From Verrucomicrobiales bacterium (GTDB lineage Bacteria; Verrucomicrobiota; Verrucomicrobiia; Limisphaerales; UBA9464), in NCBI GenBank assembly GCA_027488845.1, contig JAIYBC010000028.1, positions 98,812 to 162,811 of the forward strand: a DNA stretch of 64,000 nucleotides, given 5' to 3'. The position numbers and the translations under genes are program-made. This document shows, in pieces, positions 1 to 8,476 of the stretch (position 1 is its first letter; each line of letters begins with the position of its first letter). The notes below the pieces were generated by a model. It worked only from the letters and a program-made list of their open reading frames with translations. It ran no database searches and was not told the origin of the DNA.

Positions 1-696
1 GGCGACGATCACCGTGAGCTTGGCGGCGGCGGTGGCCAGCGACCGGGGCTTCCCGCCGGTCGAGACCCACTCGTGGAAGAACAGGAAGGCGGCGAAATAG
101 ACGCTCTGGATGGCCCCGGTGTCGGCGCCTTCGACGACGACCAGCCCGATGCAGAGGCCGGCGGGGACGAGCCGAAGCCAGGCGCGTCCGCCGGCCACGG
201 AACGGCCGACCGCAGCCGCCGCGAGGAGGAAGAACCCCAGGTACACGGCCCGGCCGCCGAGTCCCCAGCAGGCATGGGAGAGGACGTCCCCGTTCAACGT
301 CGCGGCGACGCCCATCAGACCGGCGACCCAGTGGGAGAACTTCTGGCTCCTTCCGAAGACGTAGGCGGAGAACCCGAAAAACAGGATGGAGAGCGGTCCG
401 ATGAACTTGTTGAAGAAGACCGAGCCGCCCACGAGGAACCAGAGGTGGGTGAAGCTCGGCTGGAGCGGCAGCACCTCCGACCCCACCCAGTTGGCCTGCA
501 CCCAGGCGCCACGCCAGAAATGGCTCCAGCGCAGCTCGGAGAAGGCGTCCATCAGGCCGAACGGGGCGTCGTTGGCGAAGGCGAGCTGCCCAGGGACGAA
601 GCTTCCGCGGAAGAGGACGGCGACCACCGCCGCCAGCACCGCAAGGCAGACCAGGCCCGCGTTGGTTCGGGTGTTTCCTTCGGTCTTGTTCTTCAT
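1..696 (-). CDS. Polytopic membrane protein, C-terminus beyond window
   Basis: The reading frame is open from an ATG at 696 to the window edge, giving 232 codons with no stop, so the gene is partial at its 3' end. The visible part has a short charged N-terminus, a first membrane helix at about residues 13-30, an extracytoplasmic-looking stretch containing FANDAPFG, and then several hydrophobic segments at about 100-125, 135-150, 160-175 and 185-200. This layout resembles the YfhO-like/GT-C glycosyltransferase class of large membrane proteins, but no catalytic motif is visible in the part present. It lies 19 bp after the GT2 gene and is probably the last gene seen of the glycan operon. The function call is an inference from context. 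Confidence 0.7.
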   Translation of the reverse strand, partial: MKNKTEGNTRTNAGLVCLAVLAAVVAVLFRGSFVPGQLAFANDAPFGLMDAFSELRWSHFWRGAWVQANWVGSEVLPLQPSFTHLWFLVGGSVFFNKFIGPLSILFFGFSAYVFGRSQKFSHWVAGLMGVAATLNGDVLSHACWGLGGRAVYLGFFLLAAAAVGRSVAGGRAWLRLVPAGLCIGLVVVEGADTGAIQSVYFAAFLFFHEWVSTGGKPRSLATAAAKLTVIVA

Positions 697-715
697 GGCT
701 TGGAGGATCGGATGA

Positions 716-1804
716 TCAGCGGCGCGAGGTGTTCAGCAGACGCAAGGCGACGGCCCGCAGGCTGCGCCAGAGGAGGAGGACCGCCGTGTGGACGGCGGAG
801 AAGGGCCCGCCTCCGAGCAGCGACTTCCATGCGAGCCGGAGCTCCGGGCGGATGTCGGTGCCCCACAGCTTGGCCTGGAGCAGGATCATCAGGCATTGGG
901 CCTGGTATCCCGCGCGGTGGATGGAAGGCGTGTGCCCCGGCCGACGGTAGTGGTGCCGGAAGTCGTGGACGACCAGGTTCGGCCACAGGAAAACCGAAGG
1001 GATCGGACAACCCGAGAGCATCTCCTCGCGGGACACCGGAATGGTGTCGAGGAACCTCTCGTAGGAGGGCTGCTTCGTCATGCTGGCCTGACCGTTGGAA
1101 TAGGTCTTCTTCGCCTGATGCACCGAAGGGGGCACCACGATGACCGGCTCGTCCAGGTGCACAAGATCCCGGGCGAGGCTGAGCAACTGGAAACCGGAGG
1201 CGTAGTCCGGGGTGATGTAGCTGAAGACGAAACCCGTGCTGCTCCTCTCCCGGGCCCGGTCGAGGAGATGCCGTGGCGTGCAGGAGGTCAGGGCCCGCGG
1301 GAAGATGTCCCAGTACAGGGGGCTGAATCGGCAGAACTCCTCGACCACGGCCTCGCAGGCAAACCTCCGTTCACGGGGTTCCTCACGCGGGCTCTCGATG
1401 TCCTCGCGCGGTGCGATGACGAACGGGTAGGAGACGAGGCTGTCCGGGTTGCGTGCGCAGACGGACCTCAGGAAGCGCAACGCCTTCGGCGCAAGCCTCT
1501 GCTTGTCCTCGAGGACCAGAACCCATGTGCCACGGGCGGCCTTCAGGGCGTTCTCCCAGTTGTGGTGCATGGAGAGCTGCCCACTGGTCCGCAGATACCG
1601 TATCCGCGGATCGGGATTCGCGGCCACCACGTCCCGTGTCTTCTCCGGGGACTCGTCGTTGTCCGACACCACCAACTCCCAGTCCTTTTCCGACTGTTCC
1701 AGCACCGAACGGATCGCGCCGCCCACGATCTCCGAGCGGTTCCGCGTCGGGAGCAGGATGGAGAAGAAGGGCCCTGCCGAAGGCATCTGGGGATTCGGCT
1801 GCAT
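716..1804 (-). CDS. Glycosyltransferase family 2
   Basis: This 362-residue protein is a probable inverting glycosyltransferase with a GT-A fold that transfers a sugar from a nucleotide donor. The N-terminus reads FFSILLPTRNRSEIVGGAI, the classic first strand and helix of GT2 enzymes. It is followed by a VSDNDE motif at the nucleotide-binding strand (about residue 46) and an LEDK segment near residue 98 at the DxD position. The C-terminal half has scattered hydrophobic stretches but no clear membrane helix. It sits 7 bp after the CmcI-like gene and 19 bp before the membrane protein, in an operon that modifies sugars, so a role in surface polysaccharide or glycan assembly is likely. Acceptor and donor are unknown. 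Confidence 0.85.
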   Translation of the reverse strand: MQPNPQMPSAGPFFSILLPTRNRSEIVGGAIRSVLEQSEKDWELVVSDNDESPEKTRDVVAANPDPRIRYLRTSGQLSMHHNWENALKAARGTWVLVLEDKQRLAPKALRFLRSVCARNPDSLVSYPFVIAPREDIESPREEPRERRFACEAVVEEFCRFSPLYWDIFPRALTSCTPRHLLDRARERSSTGFVFSYITPDYASGFQLLSLARDLVHLDEPVIVVPPSVHQAKKTYSNGQASMTKQPSYERFLDTIPVSREEMLSGCPIPSVFLWPNLVVHDFRHHYRRPGHTPSIHRAGYQAQCLMILLQAKLWGTDIRPELRLAWKSLLGGGPFSAVHTAVLLLWRSLRAVALRLLNTSRR

Positions 1805-1811
1805 GACCCGC

Positions 1812-2579
1812 TCAGCGGAGACGACGCAGGTAGGCGCCCGGCCAATGGGTCAGGTTGCGGGTGAGCCGGCTTTCGTTGAAGGGCCATGCCGGCTGCTCCA
1901 GAAGGAACTCCGGATGCGCGGCGGCGAAGTCCGCGGCCGCGGTGGTCGGGTTGTCGGTGGCCCAACCCGGACGTCCGCGCGGGGCCTGCTCCAGGTCCTT
2001 CATGATGCCGTCGGTCGCCACGATGTACGAACCCGGCGTGACCATGTCGTGATACGCCTCCAGCTCCGCCGCCACATGGGCACGGCTGTGGTCGGAATCG
2101 AGGATCACCAAGACCGTCTCCCCCGGCTTCACCATGTCGCGGACCTTTCCGACCGTCTCCGGCGCGGTCGAGCTTCCGACGACCAGGGTGATGTACCCGG
2201 CCAGCTCGTGGGATTCGATCGCCTCCCGGTTGTGGGGACGGATCTCGATGTCCACGCCGATCACCCGCCCTCGTCCCATGGCCTTGAAGAACGAGGCGTA
2301 CATCACCAGCGATCCGCCGTGGGCCACGCCGGTCTCGACGACGACGTCGGGCTTCACTCGGTAGAGCACCTCCTGGATCCGGACGATGTCCTCGGGAAGC
2401 TGGATGACGGGGCGTCCGAACCAGGAGAACGAATACGAGTACTTCTGGTTCCAACCGACCTTGAGCCACTCGTCCGAGATCAGGTCGAAGGCGCGGTCGG
2501 AATAGAGCGGCACGGATTCGACGGCGCCGGCGTCCTCACGGACGAGCGTTCCGGCGGTGGTGTCGATGGTGAGTTTCAT
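1812..2579 (-). CDS. CmcI-like cephalosporin hydroxylase family protein
   Basis: The protein has 255 residues and belongs to the cephalosporin hydroxylase (CmcI) family, which has a SAM-methyltransferase-like Rossmann fold and occurs often in polysaccharide clusters. The SAM-site segment reads VVVETGVAHGGSL at about residue 80, followed by IGVDIE and an ILDSDHS segment that fits the family's metal-binding acidic and histidine residues. The ATG at 2579 was chosen because it overlaps the upstream methyltransferase stop as ATGA, so translation is probably coupled. The frame stays open further upstream, but that part is read from inside the methyltransferase gene. In clusters like this the family is thought to O-methylate or otherwise modify sugars; the substrate here is unknown. 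Confidence 0.85.
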   Translation of the reverse strand: MKLTIDTTAGTLVREDAGAVESVPLYSDRAFDLISDEWLKVGWNQKYSYSFSWFGRPVIQLPEDIVRIQEVLYRVKPDVVVETGVAHGGSLVMYASFFKAMGRGRVIGVDIEIRPHNREAIESHELAGYITLVVGSSTAPETVGKVRDMVKPGETVLVILDSDHSRAHVAAELEAYHDMVTPGSYIVATDGIMKDLEQAPRGRPGWATDNPTTAAADFAAAHPEFLLEQPAWPFNESRLTRNLTHWPGAYLRRLR

Positions 2580-3730
2580 TGGAGGACGAGCAGGCCACCC
2601 GGATAGCCGAGCGGCTTCAGGGTTTCGGAAATCTCCCCGGCGTAGTTGGGGTTGGCAATCAGGATGAGTCCCAGCCGCAGCACCCGGGGATCCGAAGGGG
2701 CCACCACCGGGACCGAGGAGCCGGGGATCACGCATCCCTGCTTGGCGGCATTCGAGTCGATCACGCAGTCGGGGCGGACCGTGCGCAACTGGTTGACCAG
2801 CGCCACGCCCTTGGCCCCGGCGCCCCAGATCGCCCACCGTCCCCGGCCCACGAGGCGTTCCACGTCGCGTTCGATACCGTCCAGCTTGCGGCGCGCCGCA
2901 CGGGCGAAGGGAGCGAGGCGTGCATCGGTGGCCAGCCTCGGAGGGACGGGAGGCCGCTGGACCTTCGCCAGACGCAATTCCAGCAGCTGGTACTGTCCGC
3001 CAAAGACCCTCGAATGGCGCTCGACCCGGAACCCCGCCCGACGGGCGAGATGGGCCAGTGTGGCCATGGGGAAGTAGTTGCAGTGCTCGTAGAACACGTC
3101 CCAAAGACAGCGGTTCTTCACGATCCACTCGAACCGGGGCGTCTCGACCACCACCAGCGGATCCCCGGCGGCCCGCGCGATCGCGGCCAGCTCCACGAAG
3201 AACTCCCCGATCGGACCGACATGCTCCACCACGTGACGGCAAAGGATCAGGTCGTGGGCTTGGTCCACGTCCGCCGGCCCGACGTAGCGCCGATGGAACC
3301 GCAGGTTGCCCTCGACCTCGCGCCCCTCATGGCTGGTGTCGTACCCGACGCCGACCACGTCGGGACGCCGGCAGACCATGCGCAGGAAATCCCCCTTGCC
3401 ACACCCCACCTCCAGGACCGAGCCGCCGGTCTCCGGCAGGTGCCGCGCGAGTCGGGCCGCCAACGTCTCGAGATGGGAGACGAAGGCCGGGGAGAAGCAC
3501 TGTCGGTTCTCGTAGCCGCCGTCGTAGGGGATCACCGAGGGGTCGAAGGTCGCGTTGAAGGCCAGGCCGCAGGCGTGGCATTGGACGAGGGAAACGTTCC
3601 TCCGGGGCACCCGTCGCGCCGCGGCCGCATCCGGGAAGCGGTAGTTGAGCACCACCGGCTGACGCGGGAGCACGAAGGGCGTTCCGAGTCGACGGCCGCC
3701 GCAGCCAGGACAGTCCGTGCGGAGCTTCAT
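2576..3730 (-). CDS. Sugar C-methyltransferase-type SAM enzyme
   Basis: This 384-residue protein has the three-part layout of NDP-sugar C-methyltransferases. An N-terminal zinc-binding domain carries CPGC (residues 8-11) and CHAC (about 52-55). A central SAM-binding domain has VLEVGCGKGDFL at about 105-116 and an acidic second-strand end. The C-terminal domain starts near residue 295 with WAIWGAGAKGVAL, typical of the Methyltransf_14 part. It overlaps both neighbours by 4 bp (ATGA at 3727-3730 and 2576-2579), which places it firmly in the operon. It probably methylates a keto-sugar intermediate for a branched or deoxy sugar. The exact sugar cannot be read from the sequence. Confidence 0.85.
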   Translation of the reverse strand: MKLRTDCPGCGGRRLGTPFVLPRQPVVLNYRFPDAAAARRVPRRNVSLVQCHACGLAFNATFDPSVIPYDGGYENRQCFSPAFVSHLETLAARLARHLPETGGSVLEVGCGKGDFLRMVCRRPDVVGVGYDTSHEGREVEGNLRFHRRYVGPADVDQAHDLILCRHVVEHVGPIGEFFVELAAIARAAGDPLVVVETPRFEWIVKNRCLWDVFYEHCNYFPMATLAHLARRAGFRVERHSRVFGGQYQLLELRLAKVQRPPVPPRLATDARLAPFARAARRKLDGIERDVERLVGRGRWAIWGAGAKGVALVNQLRTVRPDCVIDSNAAKQGCVIPGSSVPVVAPSDPRVLRLGLILIANPNYAGEISETLKPLGYPGGLLVLQ

Positions 3731-4608
3731 AGGGACGCGTGCTGTATCAGCCGCCGGAGACCGGACTCAAGCGTCACCTTCGGTTCCCATCGCAGCGAAC
3801 GGAGCCGGGTGACGTCCGCAACCACATCCCCCGACGGATCCGGAGCGGGAACCGCCGGCATCCTCAGGAGATGAGGACATCCCATGGACGCGGCGATCCG
3901 TTCGGCGATCCCACGCACCTTCACGCCCTCCCCGGTCCCCAGGTTCACCACCGCTGCGGCGTCCGCGGTCGCGACCGCCAGGATGGCCGCGGCCAGGTCG
4001 TCGATGTGGATGTAGTCCTTCGCGCTGTCCGGCGTCCGCAGTTCCGCGGTCTCGCCACGTCGGAACCGTGCAATGAGCGAGGAGCACAGCCTCGCCGGAT
4101 GTTCCCCCTCGCCGTAGGGGTAGAACACCCGTCCCCAGGACAAACCGACGCCGGTTCCGTCCAGATCACGGGTCAACGCCCCGTGGAGACGCACCTTGGC
4201 CCGGGCGTAGGTGGAGGCCGGTCGGATCGGGGTCAGGTCCTCGTGACAGAAGCCCGGCGAGGCCTGGTATTCGATGCAGGTGCCCAGGACCAGGAGCCTT
4301 CGGATCCCAAGGCCGACAAGCCCTTTGGCAAGATTCCTGGACCATTCGACGTGTGCCTCGTTCTCCAGGGACTCGAGGTAGACGCCCGGGGTCGAAATCC
4401 ACGCGGAATGGACGGCCCGTTCCGGTGCGAACTCCGCGATGGCCTCCCATGGCGGCGAGGCGAGGTCGCCGGTGATTTCGGCCGCCCCGGGGGGAAGTCG
4501 GCCCGAAGTCCGAACCAGTCCGGCGACGTCATGGCCTGCGGCCAAGGCATGCCGGATCACCGCCGAGCCGATGAACCCGGATGCGCCGGTGACGAGGATG
4601 CGGGCCAT
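3727..4608 (-). CDS. NAD-dependent epimerase/dehydratase (extended SDR)
   Basis: The product has 293 residues. It begins with the dinucleotide-binding loop ILVTGASGFIGSAV and has the catalytic Tyr-x3-Lys as YARAK at about residue 150, preceded by a short Thr-containing strand (LGTCIEY). It therefore belongs to the extended short-chain dehydrogenase/reductase family that epimerises, dehydrates or reduces NDP-sugars. The ATG at 4608 was chosen because it is directly before the Rossmann loop and 88 bp from the divergent isomerase gene. It is the first gene of the minus-strand operon and overlaps the methyltransferase by ATGA. Together they look like an NDP-sugar tailoring set. Confidence 0.85.
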   Translation of the reverse strand: MARILVTGASGFIGSAVIRHALAAGHDVAGLVRTSGRLPPGAAEITGDLASPPWEAIAEFAPERAVHSAWISTPGVYLESLENEAHVEWSRNLAKGLVGLGIRRLLVLGTCIEYQASPGFCHEDLTPIRPASTYARAKVRLHGALTRDLDGTGVGLSWGRVFYPYGEGEHPARLCSSLIARFRRGETAELRTPDSAKDYIHIDDLAAAILAVATADAAAVVNLGTGEGVKVRGIAERIAASMGCPHLLRMPAVPAPDPSGDVVADVTRLRSLRWEPKVTLESGLRRLIQHASL

Positions 4609-4696
4609 GGATCCGAGGCTAGTCGGCCGAAACCCGGCGCTCAACGGAGGAACACAGGCTCGACTGGACCGGGTTCCGGAGCCAACCTCGCTCCAC

Positions 4697-5269
4697 ATGA
4701 AGCAGTGGATCGCCGAATACCTGGAAGCGCAGAAGCGGGCGGTGGACACCCTCGATCCCGAGCAGCTCGCCGGACTGGTCGAAACGTTGCGCTCCGCCTG
4801 GAAGGCGGATGCCCAGGTCTTCGCCATCGGCAACGGGGGCAGCGCCGCCAATGCCAGCCACTTCGCGGTCGACCTCGGCAAGGGGTCCTCGGACGCACTC
4901 CCCCACCGGTTCCGCGTCCTTTCCCTGACCGACAACGTCGCCTGGCTCACCGCCCTCGGAAACGACTATTCCTACGAGGAGGTCTTCGTCCGCCAGCTCG
5001 CCAACTACGCCCGCGCCGGGGACGTGCTCATCGCCGCCAGCGTCAGCGGCAATTCCCCGAATCTCGTGAAGGCCTTCGAGTGGGCCCGCGGGAACGGCGT
5101 CCGCACCATCGCACTCGTCGGGGCCAAGCGTGGCCGGCTCGCCGAGATCGGCGACCAGGTCGTCGTCATCGGCGACACCCACTACGGACGCGTCGAGGAC
5201 GTCCAGATGCACATCCTCCACCTGCTCTGCTACGCCTTCATGGAGAAGAAGGACGAATTGACCGCCTGA
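4697..5269 (+). CDS. SIS-domain sugar-phosphate isomerase (GmhA-like)
   Basis: This 190-residue protein is a single SIS domain of the GmhA/DiaA group. It has IGNGGSAANASHFAVDLG at about residues 38-55, which in GmhA binds the sugar phosphate, and a second SVSGNSPN loop near 116. D-sedoheptulose-7-phosphate isomerases catalyse the first step of ADP- or GDP-heptose synthesis for LPS or S-layer glycans. The ATG at 4697 fits the family start. It is divergent from the sugar operon across an 88-bp gap, which suggests a shared regulatory region. No gmhB or hldE homologue is in the window, so a heptose pathway is not demonstrated; it could serve another ketose phosphate. Confidence 0.8.
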   Translation: MKQWIAEYLEAQKRAVDTLDPEQLAGLVETLRSAWKADAQVFAIGNGGSAANASHFAVDLGKGSSDALPHRFRVLSLTDNVAWLTALGNDYSYEEVFVRQLANYARAGDVLIAASVSGNSPNLVKAFEWARGNGVRTIALVGAKRGRLAEIGDQVVVIGDTHYGRVEDVQMHILHLLCYAFMEKKDELTA

Positions 5270-5293
5270 TCCGCTCCCGGGTTCCGGTTTCGG

Positions 5294-5325
5294 CCCGCCA
5301 AGGCTCCTTGCCTTCGGCGGGTCTT
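5294..5325 (+). terminator. Probable Rho-independent terminator
   Basis: A GC-rich hairpin (CCCGCCAAGGC pairing with GCCTTCGGCGGG, loop about 5 nt) is followed by TCTTTC. It lies 25 bp after the isomerase stop and just before the cyclophilin start, so it probably separates the two units. The T tract is short. Confidence 0.6.
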
Positions 5326-5344
5326 TCCGTTGAATGGGATCACG

Positions 5345-6439
5345 ATGCCGCGCGCGCTTCTGTTCCTGCTGCTGTTGATTCCGACACTGCGACCGGCCCT
5401 GGCTGGACCCCTGGTCCGTTTCCGCACCGGGCTTGGCGACGTGGTCGTGGAGCTCTACGACCGCGAGAAGCCGATCACGACGAGCAACTTCCTCGCGTAC
5501 GTGCGGGCGGGCCGGTACACGAACATGTTCTCCCACCGAATGGTGAACAACTTCGTGATGCAGGGCGGCGGCTTCCGGGTCTCCAACCGCGGCACCAGCA
5601 CCCAGGGCGTGGAAAACGTGACCGCCTTCCCCACCATCCCCAACGAGTTCGGGACCGGTGCCCGGTACAGCAACCTCTATGGGACGCTGTCGATGGCCAA
5701 GATCGGCTCCTACACCAACAACCTCGGCACCACCGTCCTCAGCAACTCGGCTTCCTTCTTCCCCAGGCTCATCGCAGCCGGAACGAACGTCGTCACCTAC
5801 CCCGAACCGTTTCCCGACGTCGCCTACACCAACTTCCTCACCGACCGCATCGTCGCGACCAATGTCGTCGGAAACGAGGTCGCCTGGACGGTGAACCGTT
5901 CCACGATCCGCGTCGGCGGCGGCCCCGACTCGGCTTCGAGCCAGTGGTTCCTGAGCCTCAACAACAACGCCGCGAACCTGGACACCCAGAACGGCGGCTT
6001 CACCGTGTTCGGCCGCGTGGTGGGCGACCTCGATGTCTTCAACCGCCTGAACACCTTCCTGCCGGTGACCCGTGCGACGAATGTCATCGTGAACGCCGGC
6101 GGCACCTTCGCCGAGCTGCCCGTGCTCCAATACCCGGTGGGCCAGCCGGGAGGCCCCACCCCCGCCCAGCTCTTCGCCAATCTCCTGTACGTGGACATCA
6201 CGGAGCTGCCCGCGCCGGTCGCACCGGTTCCGGACCCGGCCGGACCTACCTTGGGCTTCGCGGGCGTCCCGGGACTCACCAACCGGCTCGAGGCCGCCTC
6301 GACGCCGCTCGGACCCTGGTCGGAGATCGGTGGGTTCCTCGGCGACGGCACCGTCCGGCGGATCACCGACACGTCCGGCGCCGGCACCAACCGCTTCTAC
6401 CGCGTCACGATCCCGACGACCCTGCCCAGGCCGTTGTGA
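5345..6439 (+). CDS. Exported cyclophilin-type peptidyl-prolyl isomerase
   Basis: The product has 364 residues. A signal peptide (MPRALLFLLLLIPTLRPALA) is followed by a cyclophilin domain beginning VRFRTGLGDVVVELYD, with the FSHRMVNNFVMQGGGF segment that contains the catalytic Arg and the Gln of the active site. Compared with simple bacterial cyclophilins (about 165 residues) it has inserted loops and a C-terminal extension. The last 80 residues (about 285-364) carry RLEAASTPLGPWSEI and end near FYRV, a module also seen in other exported proteins of this window. ATG 5345 is preferred over an in-frame TTG at 5330 because it begins exactly at the signal peptide. It probably assists folding of exported proteins. 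Confidence 0.85.
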   Translation: MPRALLFLLLLIPTLRPALAGPLVRFRTGLGDVVVELYDREKPITTSNFLAYVRAGRYTNMFSHRMVNNFVMQGGGFRVSNRGTSTQGVENVTAFPTIPNEFGTGARYSNLYGTLSMAKIGSYTNNLGTTVLSNSASFFPRLIAAGTNVVTYPEPFPDVAYTNFLTDRIVATNVVGNEVAWTVNRSTIRVGGGPDSASSQWFLSLNNNAANLDTQNGGFTVFGRVVGDLDVFNRLNTFLPVTRATNVIVNAGGTFAELPVLQYPVGQPGGPTPAQLFANLLYVDITELPAPVAPVPDPAGPTLGFAGVPGLTNRLEAASTPLGPWSEIGGFLGDGTVRRITDTSGAGTNRFYRVTIPTTLPRPL

Positions 6440-6481
6440 GGATGGATTCGTTCCTGGGCTGGAAGGTCCCTTCCGCGCCGC

Positions 6482-6841
6482 TCAGTTCCCGGCGGCGGGC
6501 AGGAAGGTGAAGCCCACCGCGGCCAGGATGCAGAGGAAGGCCGCGATGTGGTTCCACTGCGGCTTCACGCCGAAGTAGGCGAAGGCGAAAACCAGGAAGA
6601 CCACGAGGGTGACGACCTCCTGGAGGATCTTCAGCTGGTAGGGCGAGTAGCGTTCGCTGCCCCAGCGGTTCGCCGGGACCATGATCACGTACTCGAGGAA
6701 GGCGATGCCCCAGCTGGCGAGGATCGCCTGCCACAGCGGCACGCCCTTGTGCTTGAGGTGTCCGTACCAGGCGAAGGTCATGAAGACGTTGCTGGCACAG
6801 AGAAGGAGGATCGGAAGCCACCACGAGGACGTGACCGTCAT
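6482..6841 (-). CDS. DUF486 / DMT-superfamily small membrane protein
   Basis: This protein of 119 residues has four predicted membrane helices, at about 8-24, 38-56, 73-91 and 97-114, with WYGHLKHK after the first helix and YVIMVPANRWG and YSPYQLKILQE between the second and third. These are hallmarks of the DUF486 family, which is placed in the drug/metabolite transporter superfamily. The substrate is unknown for the family. It lies 60 bp after the hypothetical zinc-motif gene on the same strand and faces the cyclophilin gene tail to tail with a 42-bp gap. Confidence 0.85.
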   Translation of the reverse strand: MTVTSSWWLPILLLCASNVFMTFAWYGHLKHKGVPLWQAILASWGIAFLEYVIMVPANRWGSERYSPYQLKILQEVVTLVVFLVFAFAYFGVKPQWNHIAAFLCILAAVGFTFLPAAGN

Positions 6842-6901
6842 GGGCCGAGGCTACCGGGATAGGCCGGTCCGGGACCAGTTCAGCGACGTCGGGACCCGGC
6901 C

Positions 6902-7513
6902 CTACTGGAGCGCCTCGCCGGAACCGCCGCGGTAGGGATCCGGCGCCGCCTGGTACTTCGTGGGCTCCTTGCGGATGGCCAACGGACCTTCCGTGGGTCC
7001 CAGCTTCCACCAGACGACCAATGCCACCGCCAGCGCGCCGAGGGCATACTGGTTCCGGCGCAGTTTCCACCAAGGCACCGGCGCCTTGGGGACATCCGGG
7101 GACTCCGGTTCCGGTGGCGGATTCCTCCAGAGCTCGAGAGCTCGGGGCACCACCGTGGCCGCCTCGACCTTGGGCACGGAATCCACGACCACCTGATAGA
7201 AGCGCGACTGGCAGTTCGGCCGGCCGCAATAGCCCAGCCGGAGACGGTCGGATTGCGGGTCCGGTTCGCCACCCGCCCCGGGCAGGAGCGCGAGCTTGCC
7301 CAACGCCTCGCCGCTCACCACAAGCCCGCAACCCACGCAGGTGGCACGGACCTTCCCGTTGAAGAACTCCATCAACTCCGGACCGCCCAGCCCGCAGCCG
7401 ACCACCGCGCGGACCAGTCCGCCATGGAATCCCGCCAACTCCTCGACGCGCAGGCGCACCTCGGCCGACGGCTTCGACGTCTCGCTCATCGGCTTCGAGC
7501 CTACCGGATTCAT
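6902..7513 (-). CDS. Hypothetical protein with CxxC motifs and one membrane helix
   Basis: I do not recognise this 203-residue protein. The N-terminal half holds CVGC at about residues 59-62 and CGRPNC at about 95-100, a spacing that suggests a small zinc-binding fold. A proline-rich linker (PPPEPESPDVPKAP) is followed by a membrane helix at about 155-171 and a short C-terminal tail. The ATG at 7513 is used; an in-frame ATG at 7489 is also possible. It starts 9 bp after the stop of the upstream pseudopilin-like gene, so the two are probably co-transcribed. Composition is like its neighbours, so recent transfer is not suggested. Confidence 0.6.
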   Translation of the reverse strand: MNPVGSKPMSETSKPSAEVRLRVEELAGFHGGLVRAVVGCGLGGPELMEFFNGKVRATCVGCGLVVSGEALGKLALLPGAGGEPDPQSDRLRLGYCGRPNCQSRFYQVVVDSVPKVEAATVVPRALELWRNPPPEPESPDVPKAPVPWWKLRRNQYALGALAVALVVWWKLGPTEGPLAIRKEPTKYQAAPDPYRGGSGEALQ

Positions 7514-7522
7514 CGGTTCACG

Positions 7523-8368
7523 TCACCGGCCGTCCGCCGCCTTGTACCACATCCAGTCCGAGGTCTCCTCGTAGGGGTAGGTCGGATCGGTGGTCAAGGC
7601 CCGGGTGAAGTCGTGCTGCTTGACATGTCCGTCGACGAAGAGGACCGGGGAGACGAAGCGGCCCGAGGCGGCCCGGGGATCGCTGATCTCCGTGGCGCCC
7701 TGCGAGAAGTGCCATTGATACCAACGGACGTCGGCCCCGCAGGAATAGGGCCGGGCCGGCGGTTCGTGGGCGAGGATGAACAGGGACGGATTCGGCACCC
7801 AACCCTGGTCCTTGCCGGAGAGCCCGAGGGCCGGGTCATCGACAGCCCTTCGGAAGCCCCCTCCACCGATCGAGGTGAGGCTGCCGGCGTTGTAGGAATA
7901 GCTGCATCCGATGGTGTCGTAGTTCGAGGGCGTCTGGCGCGCCGGGATCTCGCACGGCAACAGCGGCTGCCCCCGGTCCTCCGCGCAGCGGAAGGACTTC
8001 GGCGCCTGGACATACCGGTACAGCGGACGGACCCGTGCCGAAGGGACCGCGTCCAGGAACTCCGGCCTGGGATCGTTGCCGCCCAGGGCGCGGCGGACGT
8101 TCCTCAGGGGTCCGGTTTGCTGGCGCTGTGCGTCCAGTTCCTGCACCGCCGCCGGCGGGAAGTGCCCGTTGGCATCCTGCGAGTACAGCTCGATGCCGAT
8201 GCCCATCTGGCGCAGGTTGTTGATGCACTCCGTCACCCGCGCGCGCCGCTTCGCGCCCGCCAAGGACGGCAGGAGCATGCTCGCCAGGATGCTGATGATC
8301 GCAATGACCACCAGCAGCTCGATCAAGGTAAACCCCTTCCCACCCTCGGATCTCGAACCGGGTCTCAT
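7523..8368 (-). CDS. Type II pseudopilin-like protein (prepilin N-terminal motif)
   Basis: This 281-residue protein has a basic leader ending in G, then the prepilin cleavage/methylation motif FTLIELLVVIAIISILA, a helix that anchors type II pseudopilins and type IV pilins. Processing would occur after the Gly at about residue 12, before Phe. The rest is a large soluble domain with VLFVDGHVKQHDF near residue 250, resembling the H-x9-DG C-terminal motif of the DUF1559-like proteins that are abundant in Planctomycetes and Verrucomicrobia. ATG 8368 was chosen because it gives a normal short leader; an in-frame start further upstream would add 25 residues. It is separate from any secretion operon here, as is usual for these expanded families. 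Confidence 0.85.
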   Translation of the reverse strand: MRPGSRSEGGKGFTLIELLVVIAIISILASMLLPSLAGAKRRARVTECINNLRQMGIGIELYSQDANGHFPPAAVQELDAQRQQTGPLRNVRRALGGNDPRPEFLDAVPSARVRPLYRYVQAPKSFRCAEDRGQPLLPCEIPARQTPSNYDTIGCSYSYNAGSLTSIGGGGFRRAVDDPALGLSGKDQGWVPNPSLFILAHEPPARPYSCGADVRWYQWHFSQGATEISDPRAASGRFVSPVLFVDGHVKQHDFTRALTTDPTYPYEETSDWMWYKAADGR

Positions 8369-8476
8369 GGATGCCAATCTAGCCTGATGTTTACATCTGC
8401 AAAGGATTTTGCACAGAGGAGTCATCCGGTTGGAACCTGACAATCTCCATGGCCTGTGTCAGCGTCTGAGACGCCG

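Noticed and set aside
73..1143. Long open frame on the plus strand over the glycan operon
   Set aside because: It is a shadow of the opposite-strand genes, rich in Arg, Gly and Pro with no domain signature; GC-rich sequence produces many such frames.
3739..6510. 923-codon plus-strand open frame
   Set aside because: It runs antisense to the epimerase gene and out of frame over the isomerase and cyclophilin genes. Composition is low complexity, and the real genes explain the region.
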